A stretch of DNA of 64,000 nucleotides from Amorphophallus konjac (lineage: Eukaryota > Streptophyta > Magnoliopsida > Alismatales > Araceae): positions 158,740,331 through 158,804,330 of the forward strand of contig CM040118.1 of assembly GCA_022559845.1 (NCBI GenBank). Reading direction: 5' to 3'. Below the pieces are notes generated by a model, which was not told the origin of the DNA, made no database searches, and saw only the letters and a list, made by a program, of their open reading frames with translations. Made by a program: the position numbers and the translations under genes. Positions 1 to 10,290 of this stretch are shown one piece after another. Position 1 is the first letter of the stretch; each line of letters starts with the position of its first letter.

Positions 1-1459
1 ATCCTTGAAAGAAGCTCTGAACAGCCTTGACTACATCATCCCCTACTATCTCCCAACAGTGAGAAAAGAAACCGCCAGTGTAACCATCAGGCCCGGGAGA
101 GCTGTTAGCTGATAAGGAAAAGACTGCTGTCCTCACTTCTTCATCTGATGGAATATCACATAAGTGGGTGTTATCGTCTTCGGTTATCAACCGGGGGATA
201 ACAGATACAATATTATCATCTACATAATGATCTTCAGAAGTTAATAGGGCCTGAAAGTAATCCACAGCACCATCAAGAATTTTGTCCTGTTCTTCCACCC
301 AAATATCATTCACCTTCAATTTATGAATAAAATTCTTCTGCCTCCTAATCTTGGTATATTGATGAAAAAACTGAGTATTTCTGTCTCCACATGTCAGCCA
401 CTGTACTCTAGACTTTTGGAACCAAAAGATTTTCTCTCGAGCTAATACCTGACGCAAATGAGCATCTGCCTTTTGCAAAGCAATGCGGTTCTCCACTGTA
501 GGATTTTCATCAAAATTTAATTGAGTTACCTCAACCTGGGCCTTAGCTTCATCCTTGGACTGATTAATGTTACCAAAAGTGTCCTTATTCCAGGCTCTCA
601 ATGCAGCCCTCAGTCTTTTCAGCTTCATCTGAAGAGTGATGAAAGGATGAATATCATAATATATGCTAGTATTCCATTGTTGTTTCACAAAATGCAGAAA
701 ATCCTCATGCAGATGCCACATATGCTGATATATAAATATCCCTAGACGCGTGGGAGTGGAAGGAGCAATCTGTATCAGCATTGGAGAGTGATCAGAAGGG
801 CCTCTAGTTAAGTGCCTGACTGTTAAATTCTGATTAAGTTGGAACCACATAGGGTTAAGTAGCACCCTATCAAGTCTAGCTCTGATATGAGATGCCCCTG
901 TCTGATTATTAGTCCAAGTAAAATTAGAACCAATATATCCGGAATCAGCTAGACCAATAGCAGAAATAAATCCCTGGAAATCAGACATGGCAGTCATTGA
1001 AGAAATTGTTCCACCAAGTTTCTCCTCAGGTGTCAAAATGCAATTAAAGTCACCTCCTATAATCCAGGGGATGCGAACATCCCGATTAAATTCCATAAGG
1101 GAGTCAAATAGAGATCTTCGGTCATTCATATTGCATGATGCATAGACCACAGTAAAGTATAAAGAAACCATATTATGCTCTTTAAGAGCCACAGTCAAAA
1201 ATTGAGGATGCTGTTCTATTATATCCAAATGAATGTGAGGATGATAAAAGAGCCAGATTTTGGATGAATCTCCATTATTTCCAACTACTGAAGGTAGCTT
1301 AATTCGCCGAGCCACACTAATGGCACGGTTAAAGTTTATTCTTGGTTCAGAAATAGCAGCTATGCAAATATTATAATCCTTTATATGTTGTGCCAAACTT
1401 CTAACAGTGGCATTATTTCCTATCCCCCTCACATTCCATATCAAAGCTGAATTAATCAT
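1..1459 (-). CDS. LINE ORF2 N-terminus: AP-like endonuclease and start of reverse transcriptase (partial)
   Basis: Translating the minus strand from the ATG at 1457-1459 gives 486 codons without a stop to the window edge. Seen in order: WNVRGIG near residue 8, ISEPR near 40, GGDFN near 140 and SDHSP near 218. These are the metal-binding and catalytic motifs of the exonuclease-endonuclease-phosphatase fold used by L1 elements to nick target DNA. SPGPDGYTGGFF at about residue 460 is the opening block of the L1 reverse transcriptase. The start overlaps the end of ORF1 by 8 nt in another frame. The rest of RT and the C-terminus are off-window. Confidence 0.9.
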   Translation of the reverse strand, partial: MINSALIWNVRGIGNNATVRSLAQHIKDYNICIAAISEPRINFNRAISVARRIKLPSVVGNNGDSSKIWLFYHPHIHLDIIEQHPQFLTVALKEHNMVSLYFTVVYASCNMNDRRSLFDSLMEFNRDVRIPWIIGGDFNCILTPEEKLGGTISSMTAMSDFQGFISAIGLADSGYIGSNFTWTNNQTGASHIRARLDRVLLNPMWFQLNQNLTVRHLTRGPSDHSPMLIQIAPSTPTRLGIFIYQHMWHLHEDFLHFVKQQWNTSIYYDIHPFITLQMKLKRLRAALRAWNKDTFGNINQSKDEAKAQVEVTQLNFDENPTVENRIALQKADAHLRQVLAREKIFWFQKSRVQWLTCGDRNTQFFHQYTKIRRQKNFIHKLKVNDIWVEEQDKILDGAVDYFQALLTSEDHYVDDNIVSVIPRLITEDDNTHLCDIPSDEEVRTAVFSLSANSSPGPDGYTGGFFSHCWEIVGDDVVKAVQSFFQG

Positions 1460-2903
1460 GAACAACATTAGGAAAAGCATGGGCAGCTAATAACTTAGCT
1501 TTTGCCCTAGTTAGACGAGCATCACTAAACAGAACACCTGGTAAAACAGAGATCTCATCCGGTTTCATGTCCTGTGAAGAAGCCTTAGATTTTGAATCTT
1601 GGCTCAACATTCTGTAATTCTCTACTGCAGATAAGGTAGAAATATCTACCAAATTCTTCCTTGTGGTAATAAGAGTATCTTGACAAGCTGTAACTGATGG
1701 AAGACCCTGAAATAAGTTATGTGTCTGTTCTGACTTTTGGTAAAGAGAGTTGGAATCTGAAGATTTCTCTCTTAATTTCAATCCAACTTTGTTCAGATCC
1801 TCACATGCCATTCCACAAACAGGAAGTGAGCAGCCATTCAATCCCAGTAAATCTGGGTTATCTGGGGGAAAAGAACACTCATGAAGCCCCTTCTGATTAT
1901 CAGTCAAGTTAGAGGACCTAGATTGAATACAATCCTGCCTATGTACTTCATGTGCCGAATCATCCATCAAATGCACCAATGGAGAAAACCTGTTAGAAGT
2001 TGTTTCAGGGTGAGAATCCACATTTAAAGTAAGATTTCGAGGCCTATACTCTTGATGAAGATCTTTTTGAGGATAAGTAGTATCTTCCTTCTTCCGCAGC
2101 GCAGGCTGCTTTGGGCCTTGTTTCTTTTTACATTGGCTATCCATGTGTCCTATTTTATGACAGCGAGTGCAAAGATGAGGAACTCTATGATAATTGATCT
2201 TTTGCCAGAAGCCACCTTCTTCCAAACCAATCCATATCCTCTCCTTCCTTTGCAAAGCTAAATCCATCTCAACGCAAACCAAAGCCTCCGAAGTCTCCAT
2301 CAGAGCGGAGGTAGATTCATGAATTCGCAGTACATTCCCAAAATTCCCTGCTATCGATTTGAGCATGTCATCATGGAAGAAATTGACCGGGAGAGAAGGA
2401 AACCCAATCCAGACAGGAACTATCGACGGGTCTGAATCGAACTGAAAATCATGAGACCATCTAAAAAATCGGAATAGAAAACCTTTTATATACAGATTTT
2501 TAAGAATCAGTACTTGCAGCAAATCCTCTGCATTGCCAAGACGAATCAAAACATGTCTGGCATTCAGACGGCTAACGATGAAATCCGAAGTCAGATGAAG
2601 GCGTTGAGAAATGCCTGATTTAATCTCAGGGATAGAAGGTCTATCATAGGAGCATTTAGCTATGACCGCATTTCGCAGATGCTCACAAGAGATGTGAATT
2701 TCTTCCTTGGAGAAATAAACTGCAGGTTCTCCTTTTTCTGTGAAGGCCGGCGTCTTGACTTGGAATGAAGCTTGCAGCCGGGTCTTAGAATCCATAAGGA
2801 TTTGAGCAAAAGATCTCCGGGAGACATTTTGCAGCTCCACAGCCTGATCACCACGATCTTGGGAGATCTGCGAAGAAGATGTCTCCCCCACCGCATCGAC
2901 CAT
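1452..2903 (-). CDS. LINE ORF1: DUF4283 / CCHC zinc-knuckle nucleic-acid-binding protein
   Basis: 483 aa, intact. The N-terminal half (roughly residues 90-240) has the DUF4283 pattern of plant LINE ORF1 proteins, including PVWIGFPSLPVNF. It is followed near residue 241 by one zinc knuckle of form C-x2-C-x4-H-x4-C (CTRCHKIGHMDSQC). The C-terminal half is polar and low in recognisable domains. In L1-type elements this protein binds element RNA in the cytoplasmic RNP. The ATG at 2901-2903 is the first in-frame start after the short leader. Several shorter frames over the same DNA are shadows. Confidence 0.9.
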   Translation of the reverse strand: MVDAVGETSSSQISQDRGDQAVELQNVSRRSFAQILMDSKTRLQASFQVKTPAFTEKGEPAVYFSKEEIHISCEHLRNAVIAKCSYDRPSIPEIKSGISQRLHLTSDFIVSRLNARHVLIRLGNAEDLLQVLILKNLYIKGFLFRFFRWSHDFQFDSDPSIVPVWIGFPSLPVNFFHDDMLKSIAGNFGNVLRIHESTSALMETSEALVCVEMDLALQRKERIWIGLEEGGFWQKINYHRVPHLCTRCHKIGHMDSQCKKKQGPKQPALRKKEDTTYPQKDLHQEYRPRNLTLNVDSHPETTSNRFSPLVHLMDDSAHEVHRQDCIQSRSSNLTDNQKGLHECSFPPDNPDLLGLNGCSLPVCGMACEDLNKVGLKLREKSSDSNSLYQKSEQTHNLFQGLPSVTACQDTLITTRKNLVDISTLSAVENYRMLSQDSKSKASSQDMKPDEISVLPGVLFSDARLTRAKAKLLAAHAFPNVVHD

Positions 2904-3010
2904 GGCCGGCGGGGAGGGGACGGATAGAAAAGAAGGAACGGTGGCGGGAAGAAACCAGAGCTTCTCTCACTAAAATTCTAGAGAGGGAATACTCCGTGGA
3001 TGCTTCATGC

Positions 3011-3730
3011 CATTTTCATCTTGTTTCTTTCTTCATTTCATTCAATCTATTGAAACTGAAGATCGTCCCTACCGGTGGTTAGTAGGAAGGCAATCGGGAG
3101 TTCTCCGATCTGCGGTGTAGTTGTCCCTGCCGGCTTTATGTGTAGGAAGACATAAAGAGGGTTTTCTCTGTTCTGTGATTTGGGGCGTGTCCCCGGTCAA
3201 GCTGTGAGTCAGCAAGGAAGCCTCACCGGGTTTTGGTAAGGGGTGGACGTAGGTTGCGGGGTTGCAACCGAACCACCTTAAAAATCCCTGTGTTGTAGGT
3301 TGTTTATCGTGTGTGATTAATCTATATCTTCTAACCACATTCACAGGTTCGTGTGCTTCCATACTTGGTTAGATTGTTCACACACATATGCACTTTGAGT
3401 AATCAACATATCACACACACACACGCACGGTTATTGCAAGCTATTACATGCTCTAGTGTTATGCTTTATGATCCCTACACTACAAGGCTTATTTCTTTCA
3501 AGATCACAAATGTGCTTAAAGAAGTGTGGACGTTTCATAGCTTGTAATCCAAGTCTTTTCATTTGAGCCACTCTACTTAATTTCGATGTGCATTGTCCCT
3601 AAGTGATTCATTCACTTTATAAGAGTGGTTCATGCTTCCGATAGCTCAGAGTTTTAAATAGGCCAAAGCTTTTGATAGGATCTATTCAACCCCCCCTTCT
3701 AGATTCGTTTACACCTCGCGGGACCCAACA
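3011..3730 (+). repeat. E0 5' LTR, 3' portion
   Basis: 720 bp matching 8936-9655 with scattered point differences. It ends in GGACCCAACA just before the primer-binding site. The upstream ~1.75 kb of this LTR is separated by the LINE and lies outside the window. Confidence 0.92.
3242..3277 (+). other. Two-stem LTR hairpin (E0, 5' copy)
   Basis: Outer arms GGTGG and CCACC enclose an invariant ACGTA on one side and GAA on the other. The inner stem is GGTTGC / GCAACC with a GGGGTT loop. The same design with a different inner stem occurs in two other LTR families in this window. Confidence 0.75.
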
Positions 3731-3732
3731 AG

Positions 3733-3744
3733 TGGTATCAGAGC
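3733..3744 (+). other. Primer-binding site, initiator Met-tRNA (E0)
   Basis: TGGTATCAGAGC, complementary to the 3' end of plant initiator Met-tRNA, two bases downstream of the LTR end. This is the usual Copia minus-strand primer site. Confidence 0.95.
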
Positions 3745-3806
3745 GAGGCTCTATCATTCCCAGATCCAACGATCTACAGGGAAAGATCCCGGTGTTTGTT
3801 TTTTTG

Positions 3807-5524
3807 ATGGATTCACATGCTACACTTGCTTCGATGGCTTCTCCACCCATTTATGATGGTTCAGATTTTTCTACATGGGTTGGAAGAATGTTCATCTATG
3901 TTAGCTCCATAGATCCATAATTGTGGACTCTTATATACAATGGACCTCATGAGCTGCCATCAAATTCAATTGATTGGTCAGCCGAACATGAGACCAAACA
4001 CAATGATAATCATCTTGCATATAACTTAATTACAGTTGCAGTTGATCTAAGACTAATTCATCTTGTGTCCTCTTGCAGCACAGCCAAGCAAGTATTGGAC
4101 AAGTTGGTGAAAATCCATGAAGGGAAGGAACAAGAACAAGAATGCTTCATGGCCGACCGTGCAGAATAGTCCAGCAATACATCCTCATCACAGGTAAACT
4201 CTGACTCCAAGGAATTCACTTTTGAAGAGCTTATGGAAGCCTATGATGAATTGATCACACAATATAAAAAGGTAAAAATAGAAAACAAAAATTTGAAAAA
4301 GGATCTCAAGAAAATTAACCCAAATGAAATCTCGATTTGTAAAAAGTGTTCTATTTTTAAAGAGCTTAACAACACTCTCTCAGTTGATCTAAATACGCAT
4401 AAACAAAGCATTGCATGTCTAAGGGAAGAAAATGAAAATCTTCATGATGAAATCACTAGGTTGGAAGAAATTGTAATAAAACTTCAAAACCAACCTAAGT
4501 CAATCTCTAATGATCTTGAATGGCAACAAAACTGATTGACTCTCTGAAAGAAGAGAATAGAGAGTTGTTGGAAAAGAAAATTGAACATGAAAAGGTTGAA
4601 GAAGAAGTGCATGAAAAACTGGTTGCACATGAAAAAGGTAAATATGTCATTGATGATCACTATGAAACTTTGCATGCTCTTGAACAACAAAATCAAAATC
4701 TTAAAGCAGTAAACGCCATGCTCAATGAGCAATTGGCAGCATGCGAAGAGGGCCTTGTTGAATCTAAACAGCACATTTCCTCACTTGAAAATGAAATTCA
4801 AGATTTGAATGATTTCCTGTCAATGTTTGCCCAAATCCAAGATTCTGGCTCACCGGAAGCCACCACTTCCTGTGGTCACCAAAAAGGACATATTACTCGA
4901 AAGAAAAGCAAAACTCAGCATGCTCATCAAAACATGCACCATAACATGTCCAATGCTAAATATCATGCTTTCCACAAAATGAATGTCCATTGTTATTATT
5001 GTGGTAAACATGGTCACACTGTGCATGATTATTTTATCTTGAGAAATGATGAGCTTAGAGCAGGAGATCAAGTGAAAGAGCAAGGAAAGAAACATGTCAA
5101 TACTGGCAGAGGACCTACTCAGCAGATATCTACACAGAATTGCACGGGGAGTCAGAAGAGTCGACACTCCCATACAAGCAGGTCAACACTCTCCATGGCT
5201 TTAAATAAAAATCTTCCTCCTTGCTGCTCTCATTGTGGTAAGTCTGGCCATACTGTCCAAGAGTGCTGGCACTTGAAGGGAAAGCATCACCTTCATGCCA
5301 TGAACGGTAAATCCCATGCTCTTCCACAAAAACAAAATGCATATGCACACGCACATGAACATAAAAAGAATGCTCAATCTTTTGTGCGCTATTTTTACTG
5401 TGGGAAAAATGGTCATGACATGTATGATTGTCATATAATGAGAAAGGATGATCTAATTTCCCTAAAACAGATGAGCTACATTGGTGAATATGATAAAGCT
5501 GCTAACCTACAAGGACCCAAGTAA
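3807..5524 (+). pseudogene. Sirevirus-like Gag, decayed (E0)
   Basis: Starts at the ATG 3807-3809 (MDSHATLASMASPPIYDGSD), typical of Copia Gag with DUF4219/UBN2 core. In-frame stops lie at 3918-3920 and 4167-4169, and a frameshift near 4520 moves the frame. After the core comes a long acidic/lysine-rich coiled coil (4230-4830), then three CCHC-type knuckles. Only the middle one (CSHCGKSGHTVQECWH, near 5225) keeps all ligands; the first has Tyr for the last Cys and the third lacks its first Cys. The frame ends at 5524 without continuing into protease or integrase. The core-to-coiled-coil join looks abrupt, so an internal deletion is likely. Confidence 0.85.
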
Positions 5525-7178
5525 TCTTGGGTACCTAAAAATTCCAAATGAGAATTTTGGGTGCAGGATGTCTTGGAGCTGAACAAAGGATCATAAGGTA
5601 AATAAAAGCTCAAGACACAGATATGTACATAAACCTTTAAGTTTAGACATCTTGCATGTTTAGTCTTGACATGTAGATAGTGTGTCATACGTCTGCCCAA
5701 TGTCATTAGATTCTGTAAACTGAATTGCTCTTTGAAATGCAAAACCCCCAAGGTGTGAGATGAACTTTTGAGCTTGATAACTTGCTCACACCATGCTTGA
5801 TTTCAGCTGTTTAATTCATGAAAAACTTGTTATGCTGATGAAGTTGATGTGATGATGAGTTGCTTAAGTCTTGCTATCAGCTACATGAAATGCTTGGACT
5901 TTGGTTTTGATGATGCATACCATGGCTGCATTCTCAACTCGTTATTCATGTTAGCATTGCTCAAAAGGCGGAGTCTAGCAATTGAAATCATCATGTTGCA
6001 TTCAGTTCAAAATCAATTGTGAATGATTTGTGTTTGCATCATCTTGTGATCTCATACTATTTTAATGCAAATCATGTTTAGGAAAATAAGAAAAATCTGA
6101 ATGTGTAGCTCTCATGAATCAAATCTAAGTCATCTAAGTGTTTAGCCTCAATACTTATTGTGGTCACTCTCAAGGGAACCAATGAAACTGAATGAGTAAG
6201 ATAAGAGAAGGTTAATCTGGTTTTGAAATGAATTTCTGGTTCCCTACTATTAAACTTGGATGCAAATATTTTCATGTGATTCTACTGAGTAGGCCAAAAC
6301 TCATTAGCATTAAACCAATCTGAATGTAAGAGCTGGTACATTTGGGTTCTATAACTGAAAATTTTGAAAAATCCATAACTCTGATTTATGAACTTGGTTT
6401 CAGATTAAAGAACCTCCATTCTCTCTTGAGAAGTCATATCTTGATGCTCCTTGTTGTTTGCCTTCATCTGCCATATCTACATATATAAATCATTCAGGCT
6501 GCCCCGATTACATCACCATACTACACAAGTGGTATAATCCAACAAGTGGTATCATCTTGATGCAGCTTTTAAGTCGTCTCCAAAATCATTGGTGTCCTCT
6601 GTCAAATGATATCACATTGCTTTCTCATTCATTGGCATTTGGCATAAGTCCTAGCATCATTGTCATCATGTTTTCATGCATTAGGGTGGCATGCATGTCT
6701 TGACTTCATACAATTGTAGCTTGCATCAAAATTTGATCATTTCCATGCATTGCATAGAAAATCCAAACAAAATCTGAATATTGGAAAACCACTAAAAATC
6801 TGTAAAATTTGAAATCAAAAATTTGATCTTTGGCTACTCTATCCATCTCCACTATTTGAGGAATTGAATCATGCTGCTGTGGCTCCACCTCTCACACTTA
6901 CATTATCTTTGCCAAGCCTCGAGTCCCTCGTTCTCTTTTCTAGATCTTTTGATGTTATCAAAGGGAGAGAAGATTATGTGAGTCATTCATCAAAAAGGAT
7001 GTGGTAAGAACCATGTGCGTCATTGTCAAAAGGGGATATAGTAAGAACCATGTGAGTCATTGTCACAAGATGAATGTAGTTGACTCATAGTTGTCATGTG
7101 AATTACTAATGCATGTGAATCTCTAATGACTCATAGTTCAGAATGACTCATAGTTGCCATCATCAAAAAGGGGGAGAA
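5525..7178 (+). other. E0 non-coding internal region with serial purine tracts
   Basis: No open frame with recognisable motifs. Near the 3' end there are four purine-rich runs following TCAAA (about 6956, 6990, 7026 and 7162). Only the last abuts the LTR. Multiple polypurine tracts before the 3' LTR are a known Sirevirus trait. Confidence 0.6.
7164..7178 (+). other. Polypurine tract (E0)
   Basis: AAAAAGGGGGAGAA directly before the TGTT start of the 3' LTR, in the position of the plus-strand primer. Confidence 0.9.
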
Positions 7179-7324
7179 TGTTCAACATGTGTGCAACATG
7201 ATTACTTTTATGGTTTTGATGATGTTTGCCTCTGTAGTCATTAATGAGCTATACCTGCACTTGATAATGTTAATATTCATACATTTCAGGTCATTATACC
7301 TCCAGTGCAGATGATCAAGATCAC

Positions 7325-7990
7325 GAGACATGGTTCAGCAAGTCTATACATCCAACAAAGTCCATACACTCGGCTTCAGCAAGTCTATACATCCAACAAA
7401 GTCTATACACTCAGATTCATCAAGTCTATACATCCAACAAAGTTTGTACACTCAGATTCATCAAGTCTATACATTCAACAAAGTCTGTACACTCAGATTC
7501 ATCAAGTCTATACATCCAACAAGATGAAGTCTATACGTTGCTGCAGATGAAGTCTGTACGTTGGCTGCATGCACAACACAAAGTCTATACGTTGCGGCAG
7601 ATGAAGTCTATACGTTGCTGCATATGAAGTCTGTACGTTGGCTGCATGCACAACTCAAAGTCTATACGTTGCACAAGATAAAGTCTGTACGTTGGCTGCT
7701 AGAACAACTCCAAGTCTGTACGTTGGCTGCTAGCACAACTCCAAGTCTGTACGTTGGTTGATGGCTGCAACACAAGTCTATACATTGGCCGGCTGCTTCA
7801 CACGCAAAGTCTATACATTGCGTTTTGTTGTGTTCGTGCATCAAGTTACCAAGTTTGTACGCTCATGAAGCAAGGCTGTACAGGCTCATGCATGATCAAA
7901 GTATAAAGTCTATACAGAGTTCATACATGCACACAAAGTCTACACGTCCAAGCCTTGATGCAAAGTCTATACAACAACTACAAGCTTCAT
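7325..7990 (+). repeat. AAGTCTATACA / GTCTGTACGTT short-motif array in the E0 LTR
   Basis: More than twenty copies of (C)AAGTCTATACA or AAGTCTGTACGTTG. The first part is a near-regular tandem built on CATCCAACAAAGTC; the second is spaced by GGCTGCATGCACAAC. The same 11-mer, on the sense strand, is arrayed in the LTRs of E3. Confidence 0.85.
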
Positions 7991-8162
7991 TCAAATAGCC
8001 AAGGCCACTGCACAAGATGAGATGCAAAAGATAAAGATTCAGTTGGTACCCTCTAGACAAACAAGGATGAAGTTACAGACATGAACGGGCTGCTAATGGA
8101 CTTAAGCGACTGAGCTAGAGGGCTGACGAGCCGACCCGGACTGAACTGGGGGGCTGCCAAGC

Positions 8163-8350
8163 TGGCGGTCGACCGCCAGCACAGGGGCGGTCGACCGCCC
8201 CAGCCAACAGACTCCCGTCTGCAGTTCTGTCAGCTACAGGTCGACCACTAGCCAGTAGCGGTCTACCGAAAATCCCAGGGACCGCCCGTTTGTAGATTTC
8301 TCAGTAGAGGTCGACCGCCAGAAGCTGTAGGTCGACCGCCAGCCCCGAGC
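8163..8350 (+). repeat. GTCGAC-core palindrome cluster in the E0 LTR
   Basis: Five or more copies of GGCGGTCGACCGCC or close variants such as AGGTCGACCGCCAG, ending about 130 bp upstream of the TATA box. Similar clusters occur at the same relative position in the solo LTR and in E3. Confidence 0.85.
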
Positions 8351-8480
8351 CATCAATTGTTGACTTTTATTTCCACTTCAAAAAGGACCATTCAACATGG
8401 ATTTGTTTAATCCAAAAGTCACCTAATCACCCATGATTTGTGGATCTGGTCTGGGGCTTGTCTATAGACCATTCAAAGTC

Positions 8481-8488
8481 TATAAAAC
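8481..8488 (+). promoter_or_regulatory. TATA box of the E0 LTR
   Basis: TATAAAAC within AAGTCTATAAAACCAA. The same block is conserved in the solo LTR at 59285. Confidence 0.7.
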
Positions 8489-9166
8489 CAATACAAGAGG
8501 GTTAGAAACCCTAGTTGATGTAGTTGATGAAGTGAATCAAATAGAGCTCAAGGGAGGCCATTTCGTAAGCACTGTAGCACCTCCGTGAACAGTACTTCGG
8601 GCTGGAGTTCTTCATCCTTCCAAGGTGATTCAATCTCAGATCTGAAGCCAAGCAACCTCCAAGCAAGCAAGAAGTATTCAAGGCTCTCAAAGGTGATCAA
8701 AGCTACATCTATACACCTCTTCATCAACTCAAGGAGATTCAAGAAAAGATCAAGCTACATCCAATATTCTTCTTCATCAACTCAAGGAGATTCAAAGGAA
8801 AGATCAAGCTACATCCTATATCTGCTCCATCAACTCAAAAGGATCAAAGGAAGATCAAATCCTCAACAGATTCAAGATACAACAATCTCAGACAAGATCT
8901 AATTCATTCTAGCATATCTTCATATCTTGTTTGAGCATTTTCATCTTGTTTCTTTCTTCATTTCATTCAATCTATTGAAACTGAAGATCATCCCTATCGA
9001 TGATTAGTAGGAAGGCAATCGGGAGTTCTCCGATCTACGGTGTAGCCGTCCCTGCTGGCTTTATGTGTAGGAAGACAGAATGAGGGTTTTCTCTGTTCTG
9101 TGGTTTGGGGCATGTCCCTGGTCAAGCTGTGAGTCAGCAAGGAAGTCTCACCGGGTTTTGGTGAGG

Positions 9167-9202
9167 GGTGGACGTAGGTTGCGGGGTTGCAACCGAACCA
9201 CC
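9167..9202 (+). other. Two-stem LTR hairpin (E0, 3' copy)
   Basis: Same as the copy at 3242-3277: outer GGTGG/CCACC, inner GGTTGC/GCAACC. Confidence 0.75.
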
Positions 9203-9655
9203 TTAAAAATCCCTATGTTGTGGGTTGTTTATCGTGTGTGATTGATCTATATCTTCTAACCCCATTCACAGGTTCGTGTGCTTCCATACTTGGTTAGATT
9301 GTTCACACACATATGCACTTTGAGTAATCAACATATCACACACACACAAACACAGTTGTTGCAAGCTATTGCATGCTCTAGTGTTATGCTTTATGATCCC
9401 TGCACTACAAGGCTTATTTCTTTCAAGATCATAAATGTGCTTAAAGAAGTGTGGACGTTTCATAGCTTGTAATCCAAGTCTTTTCATTTGAGCAACTCTA
9501 CTTAATTCCGCTGTGCATTGTCCCTAAGTGATTCATTCACTTTATAAGAGTGGTTCATGCTTCCGATAGCTCAGAGTTTTAAATAAGCCAAAGCTTTTGA
9601 TAGGATCTATTCAACCCCCCCTTCTAGATCCGTTTACACCTCGCGGGACCCAACA

Positions 9656-9857
9656 TCTTCAAACCATTCAATTGATATATAAAGCAATAAGTAGCTCTTT
9701 GGAAATGTTAAGCTAATTTACCCGTGGTTTCTTATATTTTTCAACTGAGTTAGACACTGCATCAAAGCATACATATTCAAAAAATACTACAGCTGCTCCA
9801 GTAACAATAGCTTTGATGCCATTGGGAGCAAAAGGTGACCAATTTGATCCATCCACC
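9656..9857 (-). pseudogene. Exon and splice-donor remnant of a CAT-like amino acid transporter
   Basis: On the minus strand, 9857-9722 reads through 45 codons, including SNWSPFAPNGIKAIVTGA and FFEYVCFDAVSNSVEK. This matches the pattern of the conserved segment of plant cationic amino acid transporters (the FFAY-x-GFDA region, a membrane helix of the APC superfamily). The frame runs to KKPR and then a plausible donor CGG|GTAAAT at 9721-9720, where these genes have an exon boundary. 9656-9719 would be intron. Glu and Cys replace small residues in the helix, so it may already be non-functional. LTR A cuts the exon on one side and E0 the intron on the other. The family call is from memory of the motif, not a search. 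Confidence 0.55.
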
Positions 9858-10282
9858 TGTTGACAGCTTGAAAATGAGCAAGGGCAGAGACAGAATTGAA
9901 AGGAAGATCAGACCAATAGTGAAAGATCAATGATGAAGTTCGTCAACCATCTACCCGGCTGAAGCCTTTTCCCGGCCAAGCTGATGTCCGATGCCATTGT
10001 CAGTCAGACGACGGCACTGATGAAATAGCAGTCACCTGGCTGAAGTCTTTCCAGGCTAAAGCTGATGTCCGGTCTTGTCACCGTTCAAGTGACGATACCG
10101 ATAAGATGATGTCCGACTTTGTCATCATTCAGATGGCAATGCCGATGAAACCCCAGTCTACCGACTGATGAAAACCTATGAATGATCTCAATAGAAACTA
10201 TGTCACCAATGGAGGGCCCTTTCGGGTGCTGATGTACTTGAAGGACCAATAAGAGGCCTAGTCTAAAAGACCTAAGTGGGCC

Positions 10283-10290
10283 TATAAAAG
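10283..10290 (+). promoter_or_regulatory. TATA box of LTR A
   Basis: TATAAAAG in GGGCCTATAAAAGTGG. The inverted equivalents in LTRs B and C are near 15916 and 49374. Confidence 0.65.

Larger units (their letters stand above)
1..3010 (-). mobile_element. L1-type LINE retrotransposon, 5' half
   Basis: A non-LTR retrotransposon on the minus strand with ORF1 followed by ORF2, running off the left edge. A short 5' leader (about 107 bp, 2904-3010) precedes ORF1. The right boundary is at 3010/3011, where the sequence becomes identical in layout to 8936 onward in the 3' LTR of the neighbouring Copia element. The LINE therefore inserted into that element's 5' LTR. The 3' end, poly(A) tail and target-site duplication lie outside the window. 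Neither ORF shows a break here, so this is one of the better-preserved elements in the window. Confidence 0.9.
3011..9655 (+). mobile_element. E0: gag-only Sirevirus-like Copia element (5' LTR truncated)
   Basis: An LTR retrotransposon on the plus strand: 5' LTR remnant 3011-3730, initiator-Met primer site, decayed gag, about 1.65 kb of non-coding DNA, polypurine tract, 3' LTR 7179-9655. LTR ends are TGTT...AACA. No protease, integrase or RT motif occurs between gag and the tract, so the element looks non-autonomous. A long coiled-coil Gag with several zinc knuckles, repeated purine tracts and the TGGTATCAGAGC primer site are Sirevirus hallmarks. The right target duplication would start at 9656; the left copy is off-window beyond the LINE. 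Confidence 0.85.
7179..9655 (+). repeat. E0 3' LTR (2,477 bp)
   Basis: Begins TGTTCAAC and ends CCCAACA. In order it contains an AAGTCTATACA array (7320-7990), GGTCGACC palindromes (8163-8350), a TATA box (8481) and the two-stem hairpin (9167-9202). The last 720 bp match the 5' LTR remnant. Confidence 0.92.

Noticed and set aside
7325..7990. CRISPR or satellite array
   Set aside because: Short motif repeats inside an LTR; spacing irregular and family-specific.
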